Source of the DNA: Terrimonas ginsenosidimutans | Lineage (GTDB): Bacteria; Bacteroidota; Bacteroidia; Chitinophagales; Chitinophagaceae | Length of the DNA stretch: 64,000 bases | NCBI RefSeq assembly: GCF_022012415.1 | Contig: NZ_JAKLTR010000001.1 | Coordinates: 62,001 to 126,000, forward strand | Reading direction: 5' to 3' | In this document: piece after piece, positions 18,246 to 27,260 of the stretch | How the letters are laid out: every line of letters begins with the position of its first letter | Numbering within the stretch: position 1 is the first letter of the stretch | Program-made: the position numbers and the translations under genes | Notes under the pieces: model-generated | Database searches by the model: none | Seen by the model: the letters and a program-made list of their open reading frames with translations, nothing else | Told to the model about the DNA's origin: nothing

Positions 18246-18300
18246 GGCCTACGAGGGTATGTAGGGGTCAGCGGTGGTCAAAGATGGTTAGGGAAGGTTA
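18246..18300 (-). promoter_or_regulatory. Operator-like array of GGTTA repeats with 10-bp period
   Basis: On the + strand GGTAT, GGTCA, GGTCA, GGTTA and GGTTA start at 18256, 18266, 18276, 18286 and 18296, exactly 10 bp apart. A weaker GGCCT at 18246 is in register. A TACTTT-type -7-like element lies on the minus strand at about 18218-18224, 22 bases nearer the DUF4407 start. The arrangement matches 26702-26716. Confidence 0.55.
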
Positions 18301-18311
18301 TTATAAAAAGT

Positions 18312-18327
18312 ACTGGTTATAACCAGT
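18312..18327. other. 16-bp perfect palindrome over a stop codon
   Basis: ACTGGTTATAACCAGT reads the same on both strands and includes the stop codon of the receiver gene. It may be part of the control region of the DUF4407 gene or may have arisen by chance. Confidence 0.3.
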
Positions 18328-19714
18328 GGGTTAGCAGATGAGACGCTTCGGCAACATAAGCAGAGGAGCCCAACTCGATTGACCTTCTCAATAGCTGATA
18401 CTCATCAGGTTTTATTTTCTTTTTGAGATCAAGAATAGCAAACTTAAACTTCGACAGATCTGACACGTCCGCCTGATAGGCAATCAGTTTAGGCGGCAGC
18501 TCAAAATGGTAAAGAAACTCAGCAATATCTTTGGCTGGTCGTGCAAATTGCTGGATCCACAACTCCTCTTCGTGCAGAATATAAAAATCCACATCGCTTT
18601 CTTTGATGAACCGTCCCGTCGACTTACTGCTCATCATACCTAGTTGGGTCGAAAAGACAGGCGCTGTTTTTTTGTTCCATGTCTTCTTATCTCTTGTGTG
18701 ACCGTCGCGAAGTAGTAAATAGAGATCCCCTTTCTCAAAATAATCCGTTTTATCAAGGCTTGTTAATTCGTCAAACGCAAAAGCAACCCGCCTTCCAACC
18801 AGTTTATGCTTGAAATTCATCCAGCCCTCGACCTCACTTTCGCAACTATTGGTGACCTTTATTTTCTTATTCGTATCATTTAATTCGAGAGGTGGACATG
18901 CCTCCCCGAGCTCTTCTGTCTTGAACTTGAGTACTAAAACATTGATCAGATACTGAAACGCATCCTGGTTCAATTGCTCGCATTCTTTTTTATATTGACG
19001 CGCCGGCAGATCCAGATATTTCTCAAGCTTTGTCTCTATTGTTGTTCCGCACCAGTCGCCCGTGAAAGCATATTTTCTCCTGGTACGTCTCAGATATTCA
19101 TCAATTCTTTCGGTGGCGTCTTGTTCTATGATCGGACTTTTCAAAAGGTTTGCCAGTGAAAATTCGACATCATCACATTTAATCTGGAACTGCCTCCAGT
19201 CAGGCGCATATTTCTCTGCCTCTTCTTTAAATTTGCGCCGCTCCTCCGGCGTACGCTTTGTAAAATAACGAAGCAGTGCTTCTTCACGACGCTCTTCACG
19301 ATACTTCCACTGCTGATTAATATTGACAAATCGGGAAAACTCATCCAGGTGCCCCTTGATGTCTTCACTAAAATGCCCTTTATCAACGATATAGGAAAAG
19401 CCATATTTTGCCCAGATCTCTTTTGCCAGCATTAAGTTGTAAGAAGTGCCTGTATACAGGATCAGTGGAATATAAGGATATTTCTCAGCAATACTTTTAC
19501 CGAACAGCGAGCCACTTCTTTCGAAAGGCCCGTCTGATGCTGCGTCAAGCGTTTCATCTATCAGGAAGAGGTCAATTAACATGAAATGCTTGTCGATATA
19601 CTGTTGTGCGGCTTCGATCGAGCCAAAAGCGATTACATTATCAGCAAATCCTCGCAGACGTTGCAGAAACAACGACATTGTATCCAATTCATCGTCCAGT
19701 ATCAGTATATTCAT
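18317..19714 (-). CDS. Response-regulator receiver protein with novel C-terminal region
   Basis: A 465-residue protein. Residues 1-125 are a complete receiver domain: acidic pair Asp7-Asp8 (ILDDEL), phospho-acceptor Asp53 (LFLIDET), Thr88 (ILYTGT) and Lys112 (IVDKGH). The remaining ~340 residues contain no helix-turn-helix, GGDEF, HD or AAA motif that I can see, so the output is unknown and may be protein binding rather than DNA binding. It is encoded three bases after the degenerate kinase gene. Together they form a two-component pair inside the operon. Confidence 0.75.
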   Translation of the reverse strand: MNILILDDELDTMSLFLQRLRGFADNVIAFGSIEAAQQYIDKHFMLIDLFLIDETLDAASDGPFERSGSLFGKSIAEKYPYIPLILYTGTSYNLMLAKEIWAKYGFSYIVDKGHFSEDIKGHLDEFSRFVNINQQWKYREERREEALLRYFTKRTPEERRKFKEEAEKYAPDWRQFQIKCDDVEFSLANLLKSPIIEQDATERIDEYLRRTRRKYAFTGDWCGTTIETKLEKYLDLPARQYKKECEQLNQDAFQYLINVLVLKFKTEELGEACPPLELNDTNKKIKVTNSCESEVEGWMNFKHKLVGRRVAFAFDELTSLDKTDYFEKGDLYLLLRDGHTRDKKTWNKKTAPVFSTQLGMMSSKSTGRFIKESDVDFYILHEEELWIQQFARPAKDIAEFLYHFELPPKLIAYQADVSDLSKFKFAILDLKKKIKPDEYQLLRRSIELGSSAYVAEASHLLTHWL

Positions 19715-19717
19715 TTG

Positions 19718-21082
19718 TCAAAAAATGATTGTAATTTTTGTTTTAAATCCATCATCACCGGCAATACAATCGACGAGCAGGTCCCAATGATGATCATCAC
19801 ATTTATCACGGACGATTTGCAATCCGCCGTACCTGTAAATATCATTCATGTTTGGCTTTTTAGGATACGAAGCTTCCTTTCTGCAAAAAGCAATAAAATC
19901 TTCCCGCATCAAACCCCGGTTTGTGAACACGACACCCACACGCTGATCTGATTCAATAACCTCAATTGTTACAGTAGAGTCAACTTCTTTGCTTGCAGCC
20001 TGGCAACTGTTTTTATACAAGTTCCACAAAATGCTGGCACGGTCATACAGCGCCAGACCCAGCTTAATGCGATCAAGCCGCGAGATATCTTTCGATACCG
20101 CCACCACTGGCTTTACTTTGAAATAATTCATTTCTTCATTAAAGAAATGAAGCGTCGCCACGAGACCCCTCGAAAGAAAAGGGCTGATGCTGTCATCCGA
20201 ATGCCCTGCCTTGAGATGCTCGATTTTCAATAGTACGTCAGAAAAGATCCTGAAGGCGTTCAGCTTGTTCTTCTCCATTTTATAAATCTCACGGTCCTGC
20301 GGGTTTTCCACTTTATCAATCAGCAATTGAAAGGCCGCGAGAGACTCTACTAAATGCAAATTTTTCAGGTTGTGCTGGTACACCAGCATTTCTGATGTTC
20401 TTCGCTCATCATACAATTTCGTCAGAACGGGGCTGGTAAAGTAGCATCCGATCAGGTAAAGAATCTGCTTTAATTCAGCCCTGGTGAGAAGCGATTTTCC
20501 TTCGGGAATCAGGAACGTACAGGCGAGGCTGGTGTCATTAGAGCCGGCGATGTGGAGCGGCATATAGGTAGTTTGAATGCGGTAATATGAGTTGTTGGAC
20601 TTCTCTTTTTCTTCCATAACAACGGCGAGATGAGATTCGGGCGAATCCAGGTGACAGGCCTGATGAACCACGGCTAAATAATCGCAGATATGTTTCCTGC
20701 TATCATTATCAAACGAAAGGTTTGTCTGCATATCCACCAATGCATACATCGAGTCCGCCTGACGGTAATCATATTTATAATAGATAAAAGGATAATCTTC
20801 CTGGTTCTTCGCAATAAATGCCTTAAAGGACCTTAGTGTTTCTTCAGATACATGATGAAGTGGTAGCTTGTTATTGTTTAAGTCCCGGTTAAAGACGTCT
20901 GCCACCGGCTTGTAAGGATAATCATAATAGATATAACCAGTGTCGCCGGGAATGATATAGCATGCATGTCTTATCTCCACTTTTCCTTCCTGAAACACGG
21001 GAACCGTGTTAGCCAGATGTGAAATGTATTCTTCCAATTCAGTTGAGTGGGTTTGTTTCTCATGTAATGTTAGTTGTCGCAT
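19718..21082 (-). CDS. Degenerate histidine kinase-like protein
   Basis: A 454-residue soluble protein with no membrane helix. Residues ~1-225 look like an atypical sensor half. A possible dimerisation/phosphotransfer helix carries His237 (YQHNLKNLH). The C-terminal half resembles a GHKL ATPase in outline: an N-box-like ILWNLYKNSCQ (351-361), an FTNRG in place of DxGxG (386-390) and a G2-like YGGLQIV (418-424). Several ATP-contacting residues are missing or changed, so activity is doubtful. Its neighbour is the receiver protein, 3 bases downstream, which supports the assignment. Confidence 0.6.
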   Translation of the reverse strand: MRQLTLHEKQTHSTELEEYISHLANTVPVFQEGKVEIRHACYIIPGDTGYIYYDYPYKPVADVFNRDLNNNKLPLHHVSEETLRSFKAFIAKNQEDYPFIYYKYDYRQADSMYALVDMQTNLSFDNDSRKHICDYLAVVHQACHLDSPESHLAVVMEEKEKSNNSYYRIQTTYMPLHIAGSNDTSLACTFLIPEGKSLLTRAELKQILYLIGCYFTSPVLTKLYDERRTSEMLVYQHNLKNLHLVESLAAFQLLIDKVENPQDREIYKMEKNKLNAFRIFSDVLLKIEHLKAGHSDDSISPFLSRGLVATLHFFNEEMNYFKVKPVVAVSKDISRLDRIKLGLALYDRASILWNLYKNSCQAASKEVDSTVTIEVIESDQRVGVVFTNRGLMREDFIAFCRKEASYPKKPNMNDIYRYGGLQIVRDKCDDHHWDLLVDCIAGDDGFKTKITIIF

Positions 21083-21173
21083 ACGGTGGCTTTGGAATGG
21101 GTTGAATTCAAAAAATTACCAATATTTTCTCAAAAAATGATAATTTTCAGCCGCCGTTCTGCGTTATTTAACC

Positions 21174-22613
21174 TTACACGGCAACCAGGGCTGATCCGAT
21201 TTTCAGCACCTCTTTTATCAGGATATCAAGATCGGTTCTCTGGGTGCGATGATTCATCACCATGGCTCTCAGACAATAGGAACCGTTCAGCATGGCATAC
21301 GAAAGCGAAGCAGTGCCGTCTTCCTGCAACCGCATCAGGATTTCCCGGTTTATGGCATTTGTTTTATCCGGATCGGCAATAAACCGGAAGCAAACCACAT
21401 TCAGCGTAACGGGAGCCATTAATTCCAGTGCCGGCTCATTTATAATTAAAGCAGCAGCATAGATCGCCTGCTCCATGTTCTGCCTTATCAGCTGCCTGAG
21501 CTGGCTGATTCCGTAGGTTTTGATCGTCATCCAGATTTCCAGCGACTTAAACCCCCTGGACATATCGATCCCGTAATCAGCAATCATATCCGGACCGGAA
21601 AATAGCCCCCGCTCATGCCTGACCAGGTAATCTGCCTGCACTTCAAAAGTTTCGCGATGCAATAACCGGTTTTTTATCAGCGTACAGCCCACAGCAAAAG
21701 GGATATGTATCCATTTGTGCATATCGAAAGAAAGGCTGTCTGCCAGTGAGATGTCTTCTTGTTTGACAGGTCCGTCTTCAGCAGCGGCCCAGGCACCATA
21801 GGCGCCATCAATATGGAGCCACAACTGCTCCTGTTGACAGAGGCTGGCAAGTTCCCGCAGAGGATCTACCGCTCCGGTATTGACTGTTCCGACAGTCGCC
21901 ACAATGCAGAACGGAATAAAGCCTTCCGCCCTGTCTTTTTTTATCCGGCTCTCCAGCTTCCTTAAATCGATCTGAAATTTATCATTCACTTCAATGCGCC
22001 GAACGGCATTGCGTCCGAGCCCCATGATGTCAGCAGCCTTGTCGATACAGCTGTGCGTCTCAACAGACGTGTATAGCACCAACTGTCCGTCAAGTGTGCT
22101 TAATCCATTTTGCCGGATCACTTTTGAGTAATTGTTCCGTGCGACCAGCAAAGCGGTAAGATTGGCCATGGAGCCACTGCTGACCAATACTCCGCTCGCG
22201 CCGGCGGGAAAACACAGATACTCTTTCATCCAACTGATCACTTGCTGCTCCAGGTACAATGCCGATTGCTCTCCCGCACACACATTCGGATTCATACCAG
22301 CAGCCAGCAGAGCTGCTAACATCGCTACCGGGTTTCCTGCGCCATCAGCCCATGCAAAGAATCTTGGGTGACCATTACCGGTTGGATACGGTATCAGGCT
22401 TTCCTGCAGCTGTTCATACACTGCACACAGGTTCCCGGGCAGATCAGGTAAAGAGTCCTTCCATTTTTCTTTCTGCTTTGCCGGTATAGACTGCCAGACA
22501 GGCTGATTGCGGACATGGCGGAGCTGGTTAAAAAGGTCAGTGATCATTCGATGACCCAAAGATTCCAGCTCTTCCCAGTTTTCAGGGTCGAGACTTTTTT
22601 CACTTGCATTCAT
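21174..22613 (-). CDS. Group II pyridoxal-phosphate decarboxylase
   Basis: A 479-residue enzyme of the aromatic-L-amino-acid/glutamate decarboxylase family, close to the usual ~480. The PLP lysine is Lys300 (SFDMHKWIHIPF), the stacking histidine is His187 (VETHSC), and Asp269 (LHIDGAYG) holds the pyridine nitrogen. It would convert an amino acid to an amine, and the substrate cannot be read from the sequence. It is encoded 9 bases after the ABC ATPase gene and 91 bases before the kinase-like gene, so it may link amine production to the transport genes upstream. Confidence 0.9.
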   Translation of the reverse strand: MNASEKSLDPENWEELESLGHRMITDLFNQLRHVRNQPVWQSIPAKQKEKWKDSLPDLPGNLCAVYEQLQESLIPYPTGNGHPRFFAWADGAGNPVAMLAALLAAGMNPNVCAGEQSALYLEQQVISWMKEYLCFPAGASGVLVSSGSMANLTALLVARNNYSKVIRQNGLSTLDGQLVLYTSVETHSCIDKAADIMGLGRNAVRRIEVNDKFQIDLRKLESRIKKDRAEGFIPFCIVATVGTVNTGAVDPLRELASLCQQEQLWLHIDGAYGAWAAAEDGPVKQEDISLADSLSFDMHKWIHIPFAVGCTLIKNRLLHRETFEVQADYLVRHERGLFSGPDMIADYGIDMSRGFKSLEIWMTIKTYGISQLRQLIRQNMEQAIYAAALIINEPALELMAPVTLNVVCFRFIADPDKTNAINREILMRLQEDGTASLSYAMLNGSYCLRAMVMNHRTQRTDLDILIKEVLKIGSALVAV

Positions 22614-22622
22614 AAGTACGTT

Positions 22623-23672
22623 TTACGATGACAGGATCCTGCCATATTCCAGTTGAATGGCGCCATCAAGCAGTTGTTGCGGCGAGTATCGGGTTACAGA
22701 ACCATGGAAGTAGATCTTTCTTCCGGCAGAAGCCATTTGTGCTGTTGGAATCGCTACCTGTTCCTGCTCACCGATCTGAAGAAATGTATGTATTGAGTTT
22801 TGAGCAAGCACTGTGTACCCGAATCCATCAGTATCGGAAAAACCTATATTGCCGGGTTGTACGAACAGGTAAAATGCAGGAAGTCCCGGTTGCCAGCCTG
22901 CAACCAAATTGCCATTTCCATTGCAACACCTGATAATGTTTGGCGCCGGAAAGCTGACGATCCTGGCGGCCTCTACCACGGGTGGACGATTGATAAATCC
23001 TGCTATCGAGTCCTGAAAAATTGCGGTCGCTGAATCTGATGCCGGGCGATAACAATACGCAACTTCGTCTGCAATCAGCTCCATTTCCTGGCGGAGATGA
23101 CTCGTGTAGATGGTCAACAGGCTCAGGCTTGAGATGATCCGCTTGAGTTCTACAAGAAACTGGAATTTAACGTCAGCATCAAGACCATTGGTTGGTTCAT
23201 CGAGCAACAGGATATCCGGCGATATGGACAGCGCACGCAGGAGACCAATTCGCTGACGCTGACCTCCGCTGAGCTCCGATACATTGCGTGAACGCCGAAA
23301 TACATCCTCCATATGGAGCGCCTGCACCAATGCCTGGAACAGCGACTCGTTGAAACGGGATTTATAGAACCTGATATGAGAGAAATAGCGTGCATTCTCC
23401 AGGGCATCGAGATGGTCAAACAACACTACCTCCTGTGGCAAATAAGAGATAACAGGTCGCTGCGGGTTAAGATGGATAGAACCTGTGAGAGGCTTCAATG
23501 ATCCATGGATCATATTTAAGAGCGAACTCTTCCCACTCGCGCTGGCGCCCATTAATCCGATGACATGACCTTTGTCCGCCTCTTTTTTTGCAAAGTTCAC
23601 GGTTAGCTGATCAAAGATCAACGGCGCCGCTCCATAGCGAAACGAAACCTTATCAAAGTGTATCTGTTGCAT
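22623..23672 (-). CDS. ABC importer ATPase
   Basis: A 349-residue ATP-binding subunit started at MQQIHFDKVSF. The longer frame begins inside the permease gene. Walker A is GASASGKSS (42-50), the signature is LSGGQRQRIGLLRAL, Walker B is ILLLDEPTNGLD, and a D-loop and switch His (TSHLRQEMELI) follow. The extra ~110 residues at the C-terminus fit a TOBE-like regulatory domain as in carbohydrate, iron and polyamine importers. It overlaps the end of the permease gene by 20 bases, suggesting coupled translation. Confidence 0.88.
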   Translation of the reverse strand: MQQIHFDKVSFRYGAAPLIFDQLTVNFAKKEADKGHVIGLMGASASGKSSLLNMIHGSLKPLTGSIHLNPQRPVISYLPQEVVLFDHLDALENARYFSHIRFYKSRFNESLFQALVQALHMEDVFRRSRNVSELSGGQRQRIGLLRALSISPDILLLDEPTNGLDADVKFQFLVELKRIISSLSLLTIYTSHLRQEMELIADEVAYCYRPASDSATAIFQDSIAGFINRPPVVEAARIVSFPAPNIIRCCNGNGNLVAGWQPGLPAFYLFVQPGNIGFSDTDGFGYTVLAQNSIHTFLQIGEQEQVAIPTAQMASAGRKIYFHGSVTRYSPQQLLDGAIQLEYGRILSS

Positions 23673-25275
23673 ATCTTTTATTTTTCCGGCCCGCCCTTGC
23701 CAGGATGCTATTCCATAAGAACAAGCCGGAAGCTGCAAGTAATAACGAAATAAGCAGGTAACTCATGGCCCTACCATAGTCGATACTTTTGCCGGTAACG
23801 GTTTTATTTAATTCTGTAATGAACGAGGGAATGATATCGGAGAGCACGTTATTGATCACCGCTTCATTCCAAATTGCTGCATATGCCATGATAAACGCCA
23901 GCAGGTAATCTGCCCGGAATGGCAACCAGAAGAGCGTCCTGAACTTTTCCCATCCGTTCAGCCGGTGTGCATTCAAAAAATCTATCTGCTTATTGGCAAC
24001 CCTGAAATGAGAGATCACCAGGAATCCGCAGATCAACGGAAAGCATAGCAATGTTTGACCTGCAACCCAGGCTATGTCCACGACCGGGCCGGAACTGTAG
24101 TGAATATGCTGCATCCAGTTGAAACCAAGAAGCAGTATGATCAACGGAGGGATCATCAGCAGTGCAAATAGCAGCATCAAAAACCCGATAGAACGACGAT
24201 TAAAACCAGCCAGTGTATTTTTCAGCACCAGGCGGTTGGCACAACTGAACAAAACTGCCAGTACTGTTGTCAGCAAGGCCGCTGTAAAAGTGAGCCCCAG
24301 CGGCTTGAGCAGTGTTTCCCAGTCATTGTATCTCACCGTACTGAACTGTCTGTAAAGCATCAGCAACAGCGGGATCAACACAAATGAAAGCAGGGTGCCA
24401 ACAACAAAACCGGTTACCATTTTTCCTCCGCTTTCGCTGGCGGGTAATGCCACACGTGAACGGATCATCCGCTTGTAAGCCCAACGTTTCAAAAACAATA
24501 ACACCACCACTGTGCTTAGAAGAATAAAGAATACCGCCAGGCCTGACGCCGCGATCCGGGAGAACGCATATTGGTTACTCAAAAGCGAATCTGACTGATA
24601 GGTGCGATATAACCATTGATTGACCATTTCCGTACCGGAACCCCGTGAGGCCTTAAAAATAAGCTGAAGCTTCGCATCTTCATAAAATGAAAAAATAAAC
24701 GCAATCACAAAAAGCAGCAAAGAAGGATTTTGATGTGCCGGAAGAACAAGATCCCGAAACCGCTCCGCCATTGATAAACGGCTGGCACGGATATAGGCAA
24801 CTTTCGCTGGCGGAACTGACTGCAGGTTCAGCCAAAACAAATAAATGTACAAGGTGCCGAATTGCCAGTACTGTACCACGCCAAGAGTGATAAACTTGTT
24901 TGTTGCATTAAGAAAAGGCCAATGAGTGTCAATCGTAAGCAGCTTCCAGATAAATGCGGTGGCTACATTACCCAATAAAAACGGTACCAATAATAAACTC
25001 AACCACGCGCCGGTCCTCGAGAAAAGTTTTACCCGGGAAAGCAGCGATGAGAAAATCAATCCTCCTCCCACTAATAGCAACGCCTGGAAAAGCGCAAAGA
25101 CAATGCTTTGCAGAACTGGCTGACGCAGATCGTCTTCCTGAGCGAACAGTCTGTCAATCAGACCGGCATTCAGCTGAACCGAACTTATCACCGGCAACTG
25201 GTATACAACATAAAAAGCCACTACCAGGAACAGGCTTATACGTACCAGGTTATTGAAAAATGCTTGACGCTGCAT
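23653..25275 (-). CDS. Fused two-domain ABC importer permease
   Basis: A 540-residue inner-membrane protein with about 12 hydrophobic helices in two halves. Each half has an EAA-like cytoplasmic loop: RASRLSMAERFRDLVLPA (~residue 165) and NAHRLNGWEKFRTLFWLPF (~residue 445). Carrying both halves in one chain is typical of Fe3+ (FbpB-type) and thiamine (ThiP-type) permeases and less usual for sugar importers. It is encoded 3 bases after the binding protein gene and overlaps the ATPase gene, completing one transporter. Confidence 0.85.
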   Translation of the reverse strand: MQRQAFFNNLVRISLFLVVAFYVVYQLPVISSVQLNAGLIDRLFAQEDDLRQPVLQSIVFALFQALLLVGGGLIFSSLLSRVKLFSRTGAWLSLLLVPFLLGNVATAFIWKLLTIDTHWPFLNATNKFITLGVVQYWQFGTLYIYLFWLNLQSVPPAKVAYIRASRLSMAERFRDLVLPAHQNPSLLLFVIAFIFSFYEDAKLQLIFKASRGSGTEMVNQWLYRTYQSDSLLSNQYAFSRIAASGLAVFFILLSTVVVLLFLKRWAYKRMIRSRVALPASESGGKMVTGFVVGTLLSFVLIPLLLMLYRQFSTVRYNDWETLLKPLGLTFTAALLTTVLAVLFSCANRLVLKNTLAGFNRRSIGFLMLLFALLMIPPLIILLLGFNWMQHIHYSSGPVVDIAWVAGQTLLCFPLICGFLVISHFRVANKQIDFLNAHRLNGWEKFRTLFWLPFRADYLLAFIMAYAAIWNEAVINNVLSDIIPSFITELNKTVTGKSIDYGRAMSYLLISLLLAASGLFLWNSILARAGRKNKRYATDTL

Positions 25276-25278
25276 CTT

Positions 25279-26655
25279 CTATTGATTGTTAAGAGCGGTG
25301 AAGATCTCCTTTCTCTTTGCTTCGATTTGTTTCTGCGCCTGCCTGACAGCTTCCTCCGGACTCAGACTCCCTTCCCATGCTTTCTGAACATATGTCGTGA
25401 TCACTTCGCTGATCATATTAGCGTCAGGACCAGCTTCAAGAATGACGCCTCCTTTCTGAATAGAGCTCTGCAATGCGGCTGCGTAAGGCAGTGATTTTAC
25501 AGCGGGATGCTCATACGTCTTTTGAGATGAAGGGCATATGCCTTTTTCCGCAAGCAGCACCTGTGTCCGATCCTGCATAAGCCATGTAATATATTCAAAC
25601 ACTTCTTTGGGATGTTTGGTATAGCGGCTAATGAAATAAGCTCCGCCGACAAAAATGGCCTTGTTACCCGGAATGGATGCAAAACCAAAGCGCGGATCAA
25701 AACCGGTTTCGGTTTTGATGGCAGGATAGATCAGGTCGCTCCAAACAATTGCCATCGCCGTTTTGTCTTCTTTCATCAACCTGATCGGCTCGTATTGATC
25801 AATACTTGTAAAGTTGCCCGCATTGTATGGTTTTAATGAAGTATAGAGCTTCATCGCTGCAACGCTGGCAGGACTGTCAAATACCACTTTTGTATTCTTA
25901 TCTCCTTCCCATCCGATCTTTTTATCCAGAACTTCACCGTTCATTCCATACACGAAATTCATGAAGTCATAATAAAGAAAACCTCCTGCAGCTCCACCGA
26001 CGCAAATGCCTTTTGTCCCCTTACTGTCGCTGGTAAAAAATTGCGCAATGTCACGCAGCTCATTCCAGTCAGCAGGCGGTTCCAGATCGCGGTTGAATTG
26101 CTTGCGATAAGCCGCCTTGTTGGCAGGATCTTCAAACATTTTTTTGTTATACATCAGCAGCATCGAATGCGCTGAAAAAGGATACGCTACCTTGACAACG
26201 CCTTTGGACGTGTCTTTATCATCTTTATAATAATACCCTACTTCTTTCCAGTTATTGATATAAAGGTCTTTTTCAAACGTTAAAGAGTCTGCCGGAACGT
26301 ATTTCGCCAACTCATCAATAGTATACACATAATTATTTCTCACAAATGAAGACAGCGAGAAATTATACTGCATAATAATGTCATACAACCCTGTTTTATT
26401 AGCAAGGTCCTGATTGGACTTCGTAAAAGCGTCATCAAATGTATTTGGCTTAAACTCAAGGGTAATATCCGGATGCTCCGCCTCGTATTGCTGTTTCAAA
26501 GCGGCCATCGCCTGGATGGAGGCGCTATTTTCAGCCAGAATGGTAATCACCGTTTTTCCGTTCTGATCACCTGTTTTTGACTCTCCTGAACCACATCGCC
26601 AGCAAATGACCGCGACAAATGCAATTTGAAGTAAAAGGAACGCTTTTTTGTGCAT
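25279..26655 (-). CDS. Periplasmic ABC solute-binding lipoprotein
   Basis: A 458-residue extracellular solute-binding protein (family 1 type) with a signal peptide and likely lipidated Cys21 (WRCGSGES). Recognisable parts include ITILAENSASIQAMAAL, an LYDIIMQY segment and the C-terminal FEYITWLMQDRTQ motif. The size is that of the carbohydrate/UgpB-like group, while the fused permease looks more like iron or thiamine systems, so the ligand is open. It is the first gene of the ten-gene block. A repeat pair and a Fur-like site lie upstream. Confidence 0.85.
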   Translation of the reverse strand: MHKKAFLLLQIAFVAVICWRCGSGESKTGDQNGKTVITILAENSASIQAMAALKQQYEAEHPDITLEFKPNTFDDAFTKSNQDLANKTGLYDIIMQYNFSLSSFVRNNYVYTIDELAKYVPADSLTFEKDLYINNWKEVGYYYKDDKDTSKGVVKVAYPFSAHSMLLMYNKKMFEDPANKAAYRKQFNRDLEPPADWNELRDIAQFFTSDSKGTKGICVGGAAGGFLYYDFMNFVYGMNGEVLDKKIGWEGDKNTKVVFDSPASVAAMKLYTSLKPYNAGNFTSIDQYEPIRLMKEDKTAMAIVWSDLIYPAIKTETGFDPRFGFASIPGNKAIFVGGAYFISRYTKHPKEVFEYITWLMQDRTQVLLAEKGICPSSQKTYEHPAVKSLPYAAALQSSIQKGGVILEAGPDANMISEVITTYVQKAWEGSLSPEEAVRQAQKQIEAKRKEIFTALNNQ

Positions 26656-26701
26656 ACCGGTAGTTTTAGGCTACTAAAGTAACACGCATTTAATCGCCAG
26701 G

Positions 26702-26716
26702 GGTTAGCGAAGGTTA
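26702..26716 (-). promoter_or_regulatory. Pair of GGTTA repeats, 10-bp period, upstream of the ABC operon
   Basis: GGTTAGCGAA and GGTTAGCGGG (+ strand) start at 26702 and 26712, 47 bases upstream of the start codon of the solute-binding gene. A TACTTT element on the minus strand lies about 20 bases closer to the gene. Same repeat type and spacing as at 18246-18300. Confidence 0.5.
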
Positions 26717-26887
26717 GCGGGAAGAATATTGCGGCAAACAGGGACGTTGCTGCAAGGGTTAAAAAGATCGCCAATAGACATCCGGGCAACAAACATCGCT
26801 GCCGTTACCTGTCGCAAAACACGGAACAGGGTAACCTCGCAGAAAATCAAATTCTCCCGAAAGCTATTAAACCCGATCCATGAGACA

Positions 26888-26900
26888 AATGATAATCATT
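26888..26900. promoter_or_regulatory. Fur-box-like 6-1-6 palindrome
   Basis: AATGATAATCATT matches the central 13 bases of the classical Fur box exactly, but the flanks match only partly. It lies about 230 bases upstream of the ABC operon, far for an operator. The background is AT-rich, so chance is possible. Confidence 0.3.
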
Positions 26901-26942
26901 AAATGATAGCCCTCAAATCCAGAGAATAGCTATAACCCCAAC

Positions 26943-27260
26943 CTACCCAATCAGCTTAAACGCATCCACCACTATCTTCTCCGTTCCCGGATGATTCCTG
27001 GTTACTTTATACATCTCCGCCGTAACGCCCAACTCCTTCGCCTTTTTAAAATGTTCCTTCGCTTTATTCATATCCTTCTCCTTCCGGATCAACCCCAACG
27101 TAAAGTTCGCACTCGCCTGCAACCGCTGCCGGTCCGGCCAATCCTTCATTGTCTTCTCACAAAACTGTTCCAGTTCAGCAAGCTTCCCATATTCCTTGTA
27201 AATCTCATATGCATCTACATAGATATGCAAACTCTCCCGGCCCTGTCCGCCGATAAACGA
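26943..27260 (-). pseudogene. C-terminal fragment of a TPR-type protein gene
   Basis: About 105 residues closely match the C-terminus of the intact TPR protein at 45805-46971 (shared GGQGRESLH, RNHP and FTLG motifs). The first ~280 residues, including the signal peptide, are absent. The sequence starts abruptly at the junction with the AraC remnant at about 27258-27266. A TTG-initiated 107-residue product is possible but would lack most of the fold and any export signal. Confidence 0.75.

Noticed and set aside
18246-18300. LytTR-type binding site
   Set aside because: LytTR sites are 9-base repeats about 21 bases apart; here the period is exactly 10, and the receiver has no LytTR domain.
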